From contig OZ024784.1 of NCBI GenBank assembly GCA_964017065.1, positions 15,667,152-15,731,151 of the forward strand: a stretch of 64,000 nt of DNA, in the 5' to 3' direction. Source of the stretch: Haliclona indistincta. Its lineage: Eukaryota > Porifera > Demospongiae > Haplosclerida > Chalinidae. The notes under the pieces are model-generated. The model ran no database searches. It was given only the letters and a program-made list of their open reading frames with translations, and was not told the origin of the DNA. Below are positions 53,867-63,992 of this stretch, in pieces; positions within the stretch are counted from its first letter, which is position 1; the number at the start of each line of letters is the position of its first letter. The position numbers were made by a program, and so were the translations under genes.

Positions 53867-54701
53867 AAGAGGAAGCACAACATACACAAACCACTAATCC
53901 CCAAAATAGTAACAACACTTCAGAGCTAAGCTCATGAGACAAACAACACAACAATAGTTTAGAGCACAATCAGGCAAAAACCACTAAGTAGAGAAGCCTG
54001 ACAGGAAGATCATATGTGACTAGAAACTCACAAACTGAGTGATAGTAATATCCTCATACAGTTTGCACAATGAAGTAGCTGTGATCTCAATCACTTTATG
54101 TGGTATCTAAAGACAATCTGTCCACACACACTAGACACAAACAGACAAACACACTTGCAAGGTTTCATAGCTGCACATAATGTTATTACAACAATGCATA
54201 AATTATTAATATCAAAATTAATATTATTTTGTTTGCATAAAAATTATTTTCCTATTTGTGTCCCTTCACTGTCACTGACTTCATAGTTAGTATTGTGAAC
54301 TACACCTAATTTGAATCGAAGTTCTCTTTCTACTGATCACTTTTCGATCAAGAAGGACAGAATATAACTCTCCCCACACACTATTCAAAACATTTTAGCT
54401 ACAGTTAGTCCAGCCCTCTCCTTCTGGTCATTTTCTTAATGCAACGCTTCTTTTTTAGGGTAAAAAATTCTCAACGTATTATTCAAAAGTATTATGCACA
54501 TGTGAACTATACTGTGTGAGAAGTGAGAATACTGGTATGTGCATGAATACAGTTTGCATTGCTGAGCAGTGATGGATGAAACTGAGTCCATTCTCACCTC
54601 ACACTACAACACACACTTGTGCTGCATGCAAATGAAATCAAAACTTGAATTTGTAATTCTAACGAAACCATTGTTTCCAGACCACAACATCAGGTAATAA
54701 T
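53867..54701. other. Intergenic stretch upstream of the SPTLC2 remnant
   Basis: AT-rich. A minus-strand open stretch at about 54030-54110 (VIEITATSLCKLYEDI) is not recognised and does not match SPTLC2. Nothing else is supported. Confidence 0.35.
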
Positions 54702-55363
54702 GGCCTAGCACAGGGGGGGGGTACGACAAGCTAATTTATATTGCTGACACATGACACGCCCACTACAAGGAATGTAAGGCTTTGGAATGTATGCAGGATA
54801 GTTTAAACAGTTTGCCATCGTGCTATAATACATAATATCGAGCTCAAGTTTGCATTGTTTACACTCCAGGTCAAGGCAGATAATATTCCAGAACAATCTA
54901 CTGAAACAAGTCTACTGAAACTGAAACTACTACTGAAACTGAAACAAGTTTTCTGCTGTTACAGTGATTGGACAACGTTTGTGCGTATTGCAGCTAGAGT
55001 TTGTGCGCAACAGTCGAAATTTCTTTACATTATTAACTGAATGATGCTCAAGAATGATAGCAATGCTGTTTTGATCACGTTGGTGCTTTCTTGGGTGAAT
55101 AATTTTGCCAACCAATTCTCTATCTTCATATCTCTGTACTGCAAAAACTAAAAGAGGTACGGGTGGGGTACGGTAGCTTAAACGAAAGGTCTTGGGCAGT
55201 AGAATCTATTTAGCAACATACTTACCGGTCAAATTGTCCTCCAAAGGCGTAGCAGACCAGGAAAAACGCAATGTATTCTGGCTTACTAAATCATTGCCTA
55301 CGTGACGCTACGTCAGCATTACGTCAGAATAAATTAGCTTGTCGTACCCCCCTGGGCCTAGCA
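54702..55363. mobile_element. Non-autonomous DNA transposon, 644 bp with 9-bp target duplication
   Basis: The element runs 54711-55354. Its ends are CAGGGGGGGGGTACGACAAG and the inverted copy CTTGTCGTACCCCCCTG; the terminal inverted repeat extends about 28 bp to AATTTAT. It is flanked by an exact direct repeat GGCCTAGCA at 54702-54710 and 55355-55363. Inside are CTGAAAC-type short tandem repeats and no transposase. CAG-type ends resemble hAT elements, but 9 bp is longer than the usual 8-bp hAT duplication and fits Mutator-like elements too. Confidence 0.85.
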
Positions 55364-55670
55364 GATGGAGCTAGTCAAGTGATAGTTGTAAGAAATAATT
55401 AAATGGCTGTGCACACAGTATACAATCCCACAAATATTAACATACTCACAACATTGGTATAATTATCACTCGCATCAATTTTCTAGATTGGGACCACTGG
55501 TGAGTCCTCATTACCATAAAATGACAAAGTTCTTTTTCTCCATTTCTTTCCTGAAGTATCTGCAAAACATAATGATGAATGAACATTATAGTGCTGTGGC
55601 AACATTATAGTGCTGTGGCAAAAGAATCTGAAATCTAAAATTCATAGCATTACAAACCAACACAAAGACA
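55364..55670. other. Short spacer with a 19-bp tandem duplication
   Basis: AACATTATAGTGCTGTGGC occurs twice in tandem at 55582-55619, just before the segmental duplication starts. No gene is seen. Confidence 0.5.
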
Positions 55671-56631
55671 AGACTCCCCAGACAGCAATAAACAATGAAT
55701 AGAATGGTAGATAAGGATCATTGTCTACACTGATGCCTGTTGGACGTAGCATGTATAGCATAAACCCGACAACTGCTGGCAACGTTAAAAACGTAAAGTA
55801 GAAATTCATCCAGCCGAAATAAAACCCAATGTCCTCACCTATAGTGTATACAATAACAGGATAGCTGCCTAGTTATAATTTCACCTACCATAGTAGTTTA
55901 CGAACACTGTCTACCTCAAGTTTTCTCCATGGCATAAGAGACCACTTGAGTTTAGATGACAAGGCTCGTCTCTCTTTGGGAACATGTAGAGGATAAGCTT
56001 CCTCTACAACTGGAGGTTTGCCAGATTGGAGCCAAGACAGATAACCCATCTCCTTCTTGTCTGCTGTAGCTTGCTGTAATAATCTTAGAGACTCTTCCCA
56101 ATATACTGTAGATACATACCTCATCATATGGGATCTGCTGCATAGTGTGATACAATAGCCAAGATTTCTCTGCTGGGCTGAACAGGTTGTGCTTATCGAA
56201 CTGCTCAAAGTTATCGCTTGATGCTGCTGCAGTGAACTCTTGTACCTGCATGCATGTAGGAGGGGTTGATCAGCTGACTGAAAGACCTTACCTCATCAGA
56301 GTTCTTGAGTTGTTTGAAAAGTCTTACCCTCTCAGCCTATACAATGGTTGACCATAGTGCAGCATCAAGGTTGACCATACTGAAGGTTGACCATACTATG
56401 GTCAACCATACTGAATGGTTGACCATACTGAAGTATCTGGACTAATATAATAAGCCAGAAACTTACTGTATGTGCTAGCTTTTCGTTGCTCGCCGTCACT
56501 ATAATGATGTGTTCATCTTGGGCATAGTTTGTGTCTACAACCAGTCCTTGAGACTCCAACTGCTTCGCAACAGAGAAGCACTTGCTTTTGTTGCTATTCG
56601 AGAGCTTGAGCAGATATCTAGAATCCGCCAT
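55671..56631 (-). pseudogene. Truncated, frameshifted anoctamin copy
   Basis: It starts intact (MADSRYLLKLSNSNKSKCFS) and keeps the exons with EKSWLLYHTMQQIPYDE and KWSLMPWRKLEVDSVR. One extra T relative to the source copy (near 55898) shifts the frame just after SVR, so NYYG is lost and a stop follows. All transmembrane exons after the first are missing. It therefore cannot encode a working anoctamin; a short transcript from the duplicated promoter is possible. Confidence 0.85.
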
Positions 56632-56897
56632 CTTTAGACTCTAGACTAACTTACTAATAACTTTTAATAACTCCACTGTCTCCGGTACCGGTACTGCAGC
56701 GAGCTGTACTGTGGCTTCTGCTGAATTATAAAAACAGTAGCTGCAGCACAGTTACTTGTTTCTACTGACTGTCCTGCACTAAAGGTGTTTGCGTTATCTT
56801 TCCCGGCTGCAGTAACATAATCTGGTCCGTAAAATGTCTGCACTGGTAGCTAGCGCTGTCCCACTCGAGTCGAAGACAATCGTGGAAAGAGACCAAT
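55671..56897. repeat. Segmental duplication, derived copy
   Basis: It matches 51551-52714 with few substitutions. The length difference is mainly an expanded GGTTGACCATACTGA-type minisatellite at about 56365-56430. It ends at VERDQ of the globin exon and is joined there to atlastin DNA. Confidence 0.95.
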
Positions 56898-57012
56898 CTG
56901 CTCTTCAAATGGACTCTCTCTGTTCACTACAGGCTACTGCTGAGGCTAACAATTTGACTGCTCTGGCAGCTGCTTTCGAGATATACAACAAAGAGATGGA
57001 AGGCGTAAGTTT
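56834..57012 (+). pseudogene. Chimeric globin exon-1 stub fused to an atlastin exon
   Basis: The copied globin start (MSALVASAVPLESKTIVERD) runs without a stop into CTCTTCAAATGG and the CAG/GCTAC exon of atlastin ([20 protein letters not shown]), copied from 48118-48230. The donor GTAAG after the atlastin exon is kept. The open frame continues to 57181, through tandem repeats. No globin fold remains. Confidence 0.85.
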
Positions 57013-57168
57013 AATACCACTAAGATTGGTCTCCACTAAGATTGTCACCACTAAGATTGTCACCACTAAGATTGTTGGAAGTTGGAGCGGAGGGGCAAAG
57101 CGGATCGAGCGGAGGGGCCAGGCGGATCGATTCTGGTTGACCGGCCTGCAAGCCGGACAGCGAATTCG
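57013..57168. repeat. Two adjacent short tandem repeats
   Basis: About four units of CACTAAGATTGTCAC (15 bp) at 57017-57076 are followed by two units of GCGGAGGGGCMAAGCGGATCGA type (22 bp) at about 57083-57127. They separate the atlastin fragment from the anoctamin fragment. Confidence 0.8.
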
Positions 57169-57179
57169 CCATAGATCTT

Positions 57180-57241
57180 AGAGACTCCAACTGCTTCGCA
57201 ACAGAGAGGCACTTGCTTTTGTTGCTATTCGAGAGCTTGAT
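57180..57241 (-). pseudogene. Second fragment of anoctamin exon 1
   Basis: About 62 bp match 52366-52427 (KLSNSNKSKCLSVAKQLES on the minus strand). It is a third copy of this exon piece in the window, detached from its start codon. Confidence 0.85.
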
Positions 57242-57310
57242 GTTGAGTATAGCTGCCACGTTTATGCGCTCGTGTGCGTGTGCGCGCGTGTACAGATGAA
57301 TGGCGCGCGA

Positions 57311-57909
57311 TTAACCCTTTAATTACTAAATTATCCAGCTGAAATTTTAACCTCGTAAATGCTGACCACTTCTCTCGTGAATATCTCGTGTGTCTTTTGT
57401 GCTACTGGTCTCAAATTTGCGTCCTTTTACCCCAGTGAGTAGCCGCAATTGCCCACACTCAAGTCGGTCAATATGCCCCTCCCACTTCGAAAGTGAAGCC
57501 GATAAAGTGCAACGACCTCGTCAAATTTTGCTCAAAGTTAGTACTTTGGGGCTGGCTGCTGAAAAGTACACACAAATAGCAGTGGTTTTGGTGAGTGCAA
57601 AATGTAGCCCAGATCATAGAGAATGCACGAAAATGTGTTTACGAGCACCCTGAAGCCATAAAATGTCCAAATTTTCTTGGCGGCCATTTTGTTTTTCCTA
57701 AAATGTTGTGAAATTTGCACTGAAGCCATAGAAATGCCGTTGCCATAACGTTTAGCACAGGGGGCGCGCCGAAAACCGGTCAATTTTTTGTGGTTATTTG
57801 TATTCTTCAATTTGGCTTAATTTTGGGATATTTTAACACTTTTTGATAAAGTTATGGTGTCTGAAGTATGTATGTCGCCAAAAGGCGACATTAGGGGTTA
57901 AAGGGTTAA
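57311..57909. mobile_element. TTAA-flanked non-autonomous element 1
   Basis: Ends are TTAACCCTTTAA (57311-57322) and its exact reverse complement TTAAAGGGTTAA (57898-57909). With TTAA as target duplication, the element begins CCCTTTAA, as in piggyBac-type transposons. About 590 bp, no transposase. Confidence 0.65.
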
Positions 57910-58740
57910 GGTGGCAGGTGCGGTCATTAACGCGTAAGATTATTCATAGTACTAGTACAGGTCGTGGTTACCACACAAGCTGTTCGCCCGCGTAAACCGC
58001 GCATACTTCATGTAGTTCTATTAAAATTAATAATACAATGTATATAATACACAATTTTATAATAATGAATAAACAACCATAATGTTATAATACAGTAAAG
58101 ATAAGAGGTGACCATGAAGCGGGCTAAGAAGTAAAGATAAAAAATAATAATAATGAAGTGTGTTAATGTACGAGGTAGTTATTAGTTAGTTAGAGGAGAG
58201 ATTCTGCACAGATGACGTCCACTGGCGTGTTTAGGGCACGAGCTGCATGGCCGCATCTAGAACGGGCTCCTCTGAGGCAACGGATTGAGGATCTGAGAAA
58301 GCTGCTTTTTGACTTCACAATCACGCTGCATGTTCATCTCAACATTATCTAAGATCGTAAGTATCCGTTTTGCAATATTCAAAACCGTTTTTCATCACCG
58401 AGCTATTTTGTGGCTTTTATTATCGTGAGATTTCCATTATTCAGCGATGCTGGTGTCTAGGCTAAAACGCATACTTACGATCCTAGAGTTTTGCTACCTT
58501 ATAGCACTGGCGAAGTTTCGTTCGTTTGAAATAGTCCCTGACAAAATGAGACGTAAAAAAAAGTTGTAATTAACCATTAATAACTAGGTCAATAATCATT
58601 AATGAGTAATAAAAATTATTACAATGTGTAATCTACAAGCACAGGATTTATTTTATAAAGTCTGAAAAATGCATAGGTTTACGAATAGAAAGACATGATC
58701 CTTTGAATATCATTAAAAATAGGCGTACCCGCCACCTTAA
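57906..58740. mobile_element. TTAA-flanked non-autonomous element 2
   Basis: TTAA at 57906-57909 and 58737-58740 flank an element with 13-bp inverted ends (GGTGGCAGGTGCG and CGTACCCGCCACC, two mismatches). Inside, a 20-bp inverted pair (GATCGTAAGTAT type) lies at about 58353 and 58463. No transposase. Confidence 0.6.
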
Positions 58741-59084
58741 GATTTGCAGGCGTGGCCTGTAACCTGTGGCAAGTTTGGCGAATGGCGAGTGCTTGTGTAG
58801 GGCGAAGGGACTCAGGCGAACATGCAGCTATGCAGGAAGACGACAAACTTCAGTATTTACAACGCTGTAAACAACAGCAGCAGCTGGATGTTCTTTCAGC
58901 AGCTCAAGTAGAGGCTCCACCAAATAGCAGTGAGAAACGAGCGCTTGGGCACAGCGAGGCTATCTAGTAGACTTGGCATGCAGCTAGACAGCTTAGTTAT
59001 CTAGGGACAGAACGTAATGGTTGTAAGCAAGAATGCTAGAGCTGGCTTGTACGCTCGACTTTGCAACTTAGGTTGTAAGATTTG
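58741..59084. other. Spacer with a weak open frame
   Basis: A 71-codon plus-strand frame (58752-58967; Gln-rich YLQRCKQQQQLDVLSAAQ) has no recognised relative and no visible splice continuation. Coding status is unsupported. Confidence 0.3.
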
Positions 59085-59744
59085 GTACCTGTTCGCCTAC
59101 TCCCACTTCGCCTACTCCCATTTTGCCTACTTACAGCCCCAAAGGGACGTTTTGCCTACTAGAAGTAAGCAAAACTAAACCCTAAACCCTGAACCCTAAA
59201 AACCTTCTCCTAACTGTGCAAAGTCGGGAGGGTGTCCTAAACCGGGCCTTCGGCCCTTGGTAAGCCTAAGGATCGTCGGGAGGGTGTCCTAAACCGGGCC
59301 TTCGGCCCTTGGTAAGCCTAAGGATCATCAGGAGGGTCGTCCTAAACCGGGCCTTCGGCCCTGGCTAAAGATCGTCGAGAGGGTCATCCTAAACAGGGCC
59401 TTCGTCCTTCACTGGATCTGCAAGCTGTCCCGACGATCGACTTAGTTAAAAAAAACTTAAGTTTTCTGGGAAAAAAAATTAAAAAAATAAATTAATAAGT
59501 ACTGAGCGGGAATCGAACCCTGAACATTTGCACTACAAGCCACCGCACTAAACCGCTGCGCCACCGGAACCAGCTGACCGACCAGCTAGTGCTATAAACA
59601 AGCCATTATAGTGATTCTGTACGCGCGCGCGTAGATAATTTAAGCCGCCAAAGGCGGCTTGCGCACGTGACTAGGCAAAACGTCCCTTTGGGGCTGTAAG
59701 TAGGCAAAATGGGAGTAGGCGAAGTGGGAGTAGGCAAACAGGTA
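59085..59744. mobile_element. TIR element with tandem repeats and tRNA-like core
   Basis: Terminal inverted repeats of about 73 bp (59085-59157 and 59672-59744) contain repeated GCCTACTCCC units. Inside are about three 52-bp tandem units with GGGCCTTCGGCCC hairpins (59223-59380), a CCCTAAA-like stretch at 59176-59205, and a minus-strand tRNA-like segment (59504-59570). It shares its interior with the element at 63410-63992. Confidence 0.8.
59504..59570 (-). repeat. tRNA-derived SINE-like segment
   Basis: On the minus strand it has an A-box-like TGGCGCAGCGG and a B box GGTTCGATTCC about 40 bp apart. The acceptor arms do not pair, so it is a tRNA-derived repeat and not a tRNA gene. Confidence 0.7.
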
Positions 59745-60631
59745 CTATCCCGGTTGTAAACACGGTACAGAAAGTGTCTGTACTTTGCCTGCTCTCCATT
59801 GTTGCCCCCCCGCTTTTGAAGAACCGGAAGCATATTAATAACAGAACTTAGCTTCTAGAAGTCCTCCTGACCTAGAGAGTGAGTCTAGTAGGATCATCGA
59901 GAGTGTCACAACTTGCAAAGTAAAAAACTTAATTTCTCTGTTTAAGCCAGGATTACCCGAACTATTCTTTCTTGCTGCCCTTTGCACAATATAATCTACA
60001 GTGTCCTGGCTATTACTTGTCCGTTTTACACCGAAAATGGGTGTACCCACACTCCAATAGCACTTGCCGTATTTGGAGCAAAATTATTTCGTTCTCTGCA
60101 ATCACGAGAGACCCACATAGGGGTGGGTGGGTGGGTTGTGGGGAGGGCGAGAGGTGGCATTTTTTGGCGCTCTGGCAAAAGGAGATGTATCTTCTTCCAT
60201 CGCTCTTGCTGGTAGGGGATTTTTGCCGAAATCGTGTCTTCTCATTAAACATTCGCCCCTCTGTAACTTACAGACAGAGACCTTTTGCAAAATCCCATAC
60301 ATACGTTTCTTCCTTGTGTACCAAAGTTTATGTCTGCCATTTTGTGTGGGTGTGGCATGCTCAGGAAACAAATGCAACTTTTCGTCATTGGGTGAGGCTT
60401 GCTACGCCCACAAGACGAATGGCGACTTTCTTGGGTGATCAGTGTGACTGTCTGACCAAGCCTTCAACTAACAGTAGAAACCAAAATATTCGTAATCCTA
60501 ATGTTTGGGAATTCCACCCTTAAAACACATGCATACAGTGGGAATCAAACCTCGAACGTTTGCATTACAAGCAACCGCACCAAACCGCTGAGCCACCAAA
60601 TCACGTGATTTTCACGCGGTGTACTTAGACA
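59745..60631. other. Repeat-island spacer without recognised gene
   Basis: Overlapping open frames on both strands (for example 59972-60523 plus) have no family motifs and no splice signals of note. A second tRNA-like segment lies at its right end. Confidence 0.4.
60538..60600 (-). repeat. tRNA-derived SINE-like segment, second copy
   Basis: Minus strand: GGTGGCTCAGCGGTTTGG then GGTTTGATTCCCAC. The B box has one change (GGTTTGATTCC). It resembles the copies at 59504 and 63791. Confidence 0.65.
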
Positions 60632-61276
60632 CGTACAGCGCAGAGGAGGTTGGCCACGCGTCATACTTACACGCACGATCACATGACATTGAAATAGCAA
60701 AGAGCCCCGCCCACCGATGCTGCAGCAGAGCTGCTGGCAGTCCAGCTACAGCCAGTGCTGTGCGAATGGAGACCAAATGTACACGAGGCTGTCTACGAGT
60801 GATGTAGAACTGCTGCTAGCAGTGATTGAATGCTGTAGTCTTGACTGGCGGTAGGCTGTGCTCAGTATGCTGTACGACTGTTATAAGCGGTCCTACAATA
60901 ATGTTGGCAAGCTCCAATGCTGTTTCAAATGCTCACAGCATTCCTTCGGCGCTCATGGTCACCGTAGACCATCTTCTGCTTCTTCCCAATGTTTCACAGT
61001 GTGGCAACCAAAACGGCCAAGCCGAGCCAAGCCTCCTGAAATACGACCTTCTTTTGGTCGGTTAACAACTTCTTGAACGCTTGCAAACAGTTTCGCTCTG
61101 TCCTGCGCCTCCAACTAGTAGCAAATCAGCAAATTCATATAATATGAATAAATTCATGAGGTTCCAAAAGGTTCCAAAAAGTCTATTAATTTAAGTTATT
61201 CATGAACTCGGCCTACGCATTGCATACGTAGAAATGATGATCGATGACGCGTGGCCAACCTCCTCTGCGTACAGCG
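60632..61276. mobile_element. Non-autonomous DNA transposon with 9-bp target duplication
   Basis: The element 60641-61267 has perfect 24-bp inverted ends starting CAGAGGAGGTTGGCCACGCG. It is flanked by an exact 9-bp direct repeat CGTACAGCG (60632-60640 and 61268-61276). About 627 bp, no transposase. Ends and duplication length parallel the element at 54711-55354. Confidence 0.87.
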
Positions 61277-61390
61277 CTTTGAATACAATCACAAAAATTT
61301 GATAACTAACAAGATACCTAATAGATATAATTATAATTATGATAAGATACCTAATAGATAGAGATAAAGACAGTGTCTTGGAGAAATAAT

Positions 61391-63430
61391 TTAATTATAA
61401 ATACATGCTTCGGAGACAATGACATCTGTGGAAGTAGTGGAGGGTCTGATGGCATGTCCCCTTGAAGATCTCGACCCCCTTAGAGATCTGATGGCTGACC
61501 TTAGCAAAGAGAAGCTGATGCGGCATCTTAACCAGAAGGTTGTGGTGGAGTAGCGTTGGTCCCGTTTATCAGCAAGCATTGAAGCCAGCCGCTTGTAAAA
61601 GGTCTTTGCCTCATTTGCAAACCCACCAGTAGCTGATAGGACGAGGGGGGTGAAAGAAGCATGCTCGACCTCTCTTAATCTCTGCGAGTAGGCCCTCTTC
61701 TTTTCAAGTTCATGCTTGCGATAGCAGGACTTGATGGAGGTATGGCTATTTGAAGGTGCGAGGGGATTAAATACTCTCACATCAAAGAGGGTTCTCTGGG
61801 AAGAACTACCCCAAAAGCCATCAGCTCCAATATCAAGGCGAGCACCATCATCAGTGATCGCTGAGGCAAGATGAAATGTCTCACTTGAGAGGGGTTGTAA
61901 TTCTGGTTCGATGGAGACATTATTGCAGACCTCGGTGAGAAGAGAAGCTGTTAAATCTCGGATCTCGTTATGTCTGATTGAAGGGAAGCCACCTTTTGCA
62001 CAAGAAAACGCATGTTCAGTGGTAAGTTTGTTTCCGCAGGCACAGTGTGATGAGATGTTCATGAGGGACCAGCCGTAACGAAGAGCGAGAGCATCACGAA
62101 AGGCACCTTTATGTAAAGAGAAGCCATGCTCTTCGAGAGGGAGGACAGTCAACCAGGTGGAAGCGCCTTGCTCTTGTGCAAGGGAGACAGCTTTATTGAG
62201 GGATTGTGGAAGTAGAGAGCAGATAGATTTGACTGTGTTTGAATTGTAGGAGCTGTTATTACTGCGAATCAATGACTTGGCATGTAGTTGGGCGATCAAG
62301 GTGTCTTCGCTGTATTTATCAGTTTGGAGGAGAATTTTGTTAGTTAGTGCACTGGTTGCCTGAATGGAGGATAGGTACTCTCGTTCAGAGGCCATTGATG
62401 GAATTTTAATTCCTAACCCTCCTAATCTTGCAGGTAAGGCAAAGAGACGGGTGAGAAGGTCGCTTGGTGGAGGCTGACCGGTTAGTTCAGGGAGGAGTAA
62501 CGAGCGGATGGCATTGTCAAGAGGTAGTAATAGATCACTGATGTTAGGAGTGGTGCGGCTAATGTAAGTCCACTTACTAGACAGCCCATGCGTAAATGCA
62601 GAGAAAGCAGCATGAGGTTGAGATTTGGCAATTGTGGTGAGGTGTTGGATGCATGAGATCCACTCTTCGACTTTGGAGTTGACATGTGAGGCAACGAACT
62701 CTCTGGTCCCAATAGCAGCACCGAGATAAGGTCTTCCATGAGATGTTATGTTAACTCCGGTGTGAGCAAAGATGGTATTTGCATCAGAGAGGAAAGACTC
62801 TTTGGTGATAAGCCAGGATTTTGATGGGTTTGGGTAGTACCCAAACTTTGGACCAAGAAGAGAGAGCTTGTCCCACCAGTCACGTAGGCATGATATTTTT
62901 CCCGCAGCAGCGGCATCATCCGCATACCAGACTTGAGTGCTGTCTCCTTGAAGCTGTTTAATCAGGGGAATGGTGGCGAGAGCGTACATAGGCATCGCAA
63001 GAGGGTCGCCTTGAGTGGTTCCCTCTTGAGAGAGCAGGACTTCACCGTCAACAAAAAGGTCAGTGGGGGATCGGTATGTGTTGATCAGGATGGTAGCGAG
63101 AGGAGGGCAAAGTCGTTGAATGTTATGTAGAGCAGTCAATCTGTTTAGTGAGTTGAAGGCATTGCTAGCATCAGCTAGCAGGACCGCCTCACAACCTTCA
63201 TTGTCAAAGGCAGATCTTATGGCGTGGACAGCAGCCTCAATACCAGATATTTGTCCCCCACACATTTGGAGACAGCCAGAAGCATGTTGGATATCTGGTT
63301 TGACAACACTAAGAACTGCTTTGGCGACTATCCTCCGAGCAGTGTCGCCAATACCGATTGGTCGGACTCCTGGGCACTTGTCAAGTGCTTTGAATAGATA
63401 GCCTCGTCCCCAGGCTCCACCCTCTCGGCA
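61391..63430 (-). mobile_element. 5'-truncated non-LTR reverse transcriptase with C-terminal nuclease-like domain
   Basis: One intronless frame from 63430 to the stop at 61391-61393. Counting from the Met at 63265, RT block A is ADASNAFNSL (31-40), block B EGTTQGDPLAMP (81-92) and block C YADD (114-117); the frame upstream still reads CPGVRPIGIGDTARRIVAKA. Past the thumb there is CxCx7HxxxC (408-422) and then RHNEIRDL, LDIGADGFWG and FDVRVFNP, which resembles the CCHC plus restriction-like endonuclease arrangement of early-branching non-LTR elements. The N-terminal part is missing: the frame hits TAG at 63431-63433, at the edge of an inverted-repeat element. A basic, Ser/Arg-rich tail closes the protein. 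Confidence 0.85.
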
Positions 63431-63992
63431 CTATTTTGTTCGAATCCCGTTAAGGGCAGACATTCAACTAGGGTCAAAGGTCATCGCGCGCGTACAGAAT
63501 TACTATAAAGGCTTGTTTGTAGCACTAAGTTTAACATACAGCTAAACCCAAAACCCTAAAAACCTTCTCCTAACTGCGCAAAGTAGGGAGGGTCTTCCTA
63601 ACTAACTAAGGATCGTCGGGAGGGTCTTCCTAACTAAGGATCGTCGGGAGGGTCTTCCTAACTAAGGATCGTCGGGAGGGTCTTCCTAACTAAGGATCGT
63701 CGGGAGAGTCGTCATAAACAGGCCTCACTAAGGATGGAGCTAAAAACTTAACTTTTATAAATAAAAAAAAAACACAAAAAAATGCATTCTGCGAGAATCG
63801 AACCCTAACCGACAGCATCACAAGCCACCATACTAAACCGCTGTGCCACCGAACCAACTGACCGGTTAGTGCTACAAACAAGCCTTTATAGTAATTCTGT
63901 ACGCGCGCGCACACGAACGCGCGCGATGACCTTTGACCCTAGTTGAATGTCTGCCCTTAACAGGATTCATTTTGTTCCGACAGGGAGCCTGG
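63410..63992. mobile_element. TIR element related to 59085-59744
   Basis: Inverted ends of about 115 bp (63410-63527 and 63864-63992) begin CCAGGCTCC and include GTTAAGGGCAGACATTCAAC and TACAGAATTACTATAAAGG. Inside: CCTTCTCCTAACTGCGCAAA as in the 59-kb element, four 28-bp tandem units with GGATCGTCGGGAGGGTCTTC (63603-63716), and a tRNA-like segment. Its left end overlaps the first 21 bp of the reverse transcriptase frame. Confidence 0.8.
63791..63852 (-). repeat. tRNA-derived SINE-like segment, third copy
   Basis: Minus strand: GGTGGCACAGCGGTTTAG and B box GGTTCGATTCTCGC. Same arrangement as the copies at 59504 and 60538. Confidence 0.68.

Noticed and set aside
58752..58967. 71-codon Gln-rich frame
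   Set aside because: No homology recognised and surrounded by mobile-element ends; kept only as a note on the spacer.
59176..59205. Telomere-like CCCTAAA repeats
   Set aside because: Only about three imperfect units within a transposable element, and animal telomeres use CCCTAA.
59972..60523. 183-codon open frame in the repeat island
   Set aside because: Several overlapping frames are open on both strands, with no domain, no splice support and Trp/His-rich low-information sequence. Likely chance.
59504..63852. Three tRNA genes with good B boxes
   Set aside because: The acceptor stems do not pair and spacing is off; they are repeated copies inside mobile elements, so SINE-like.
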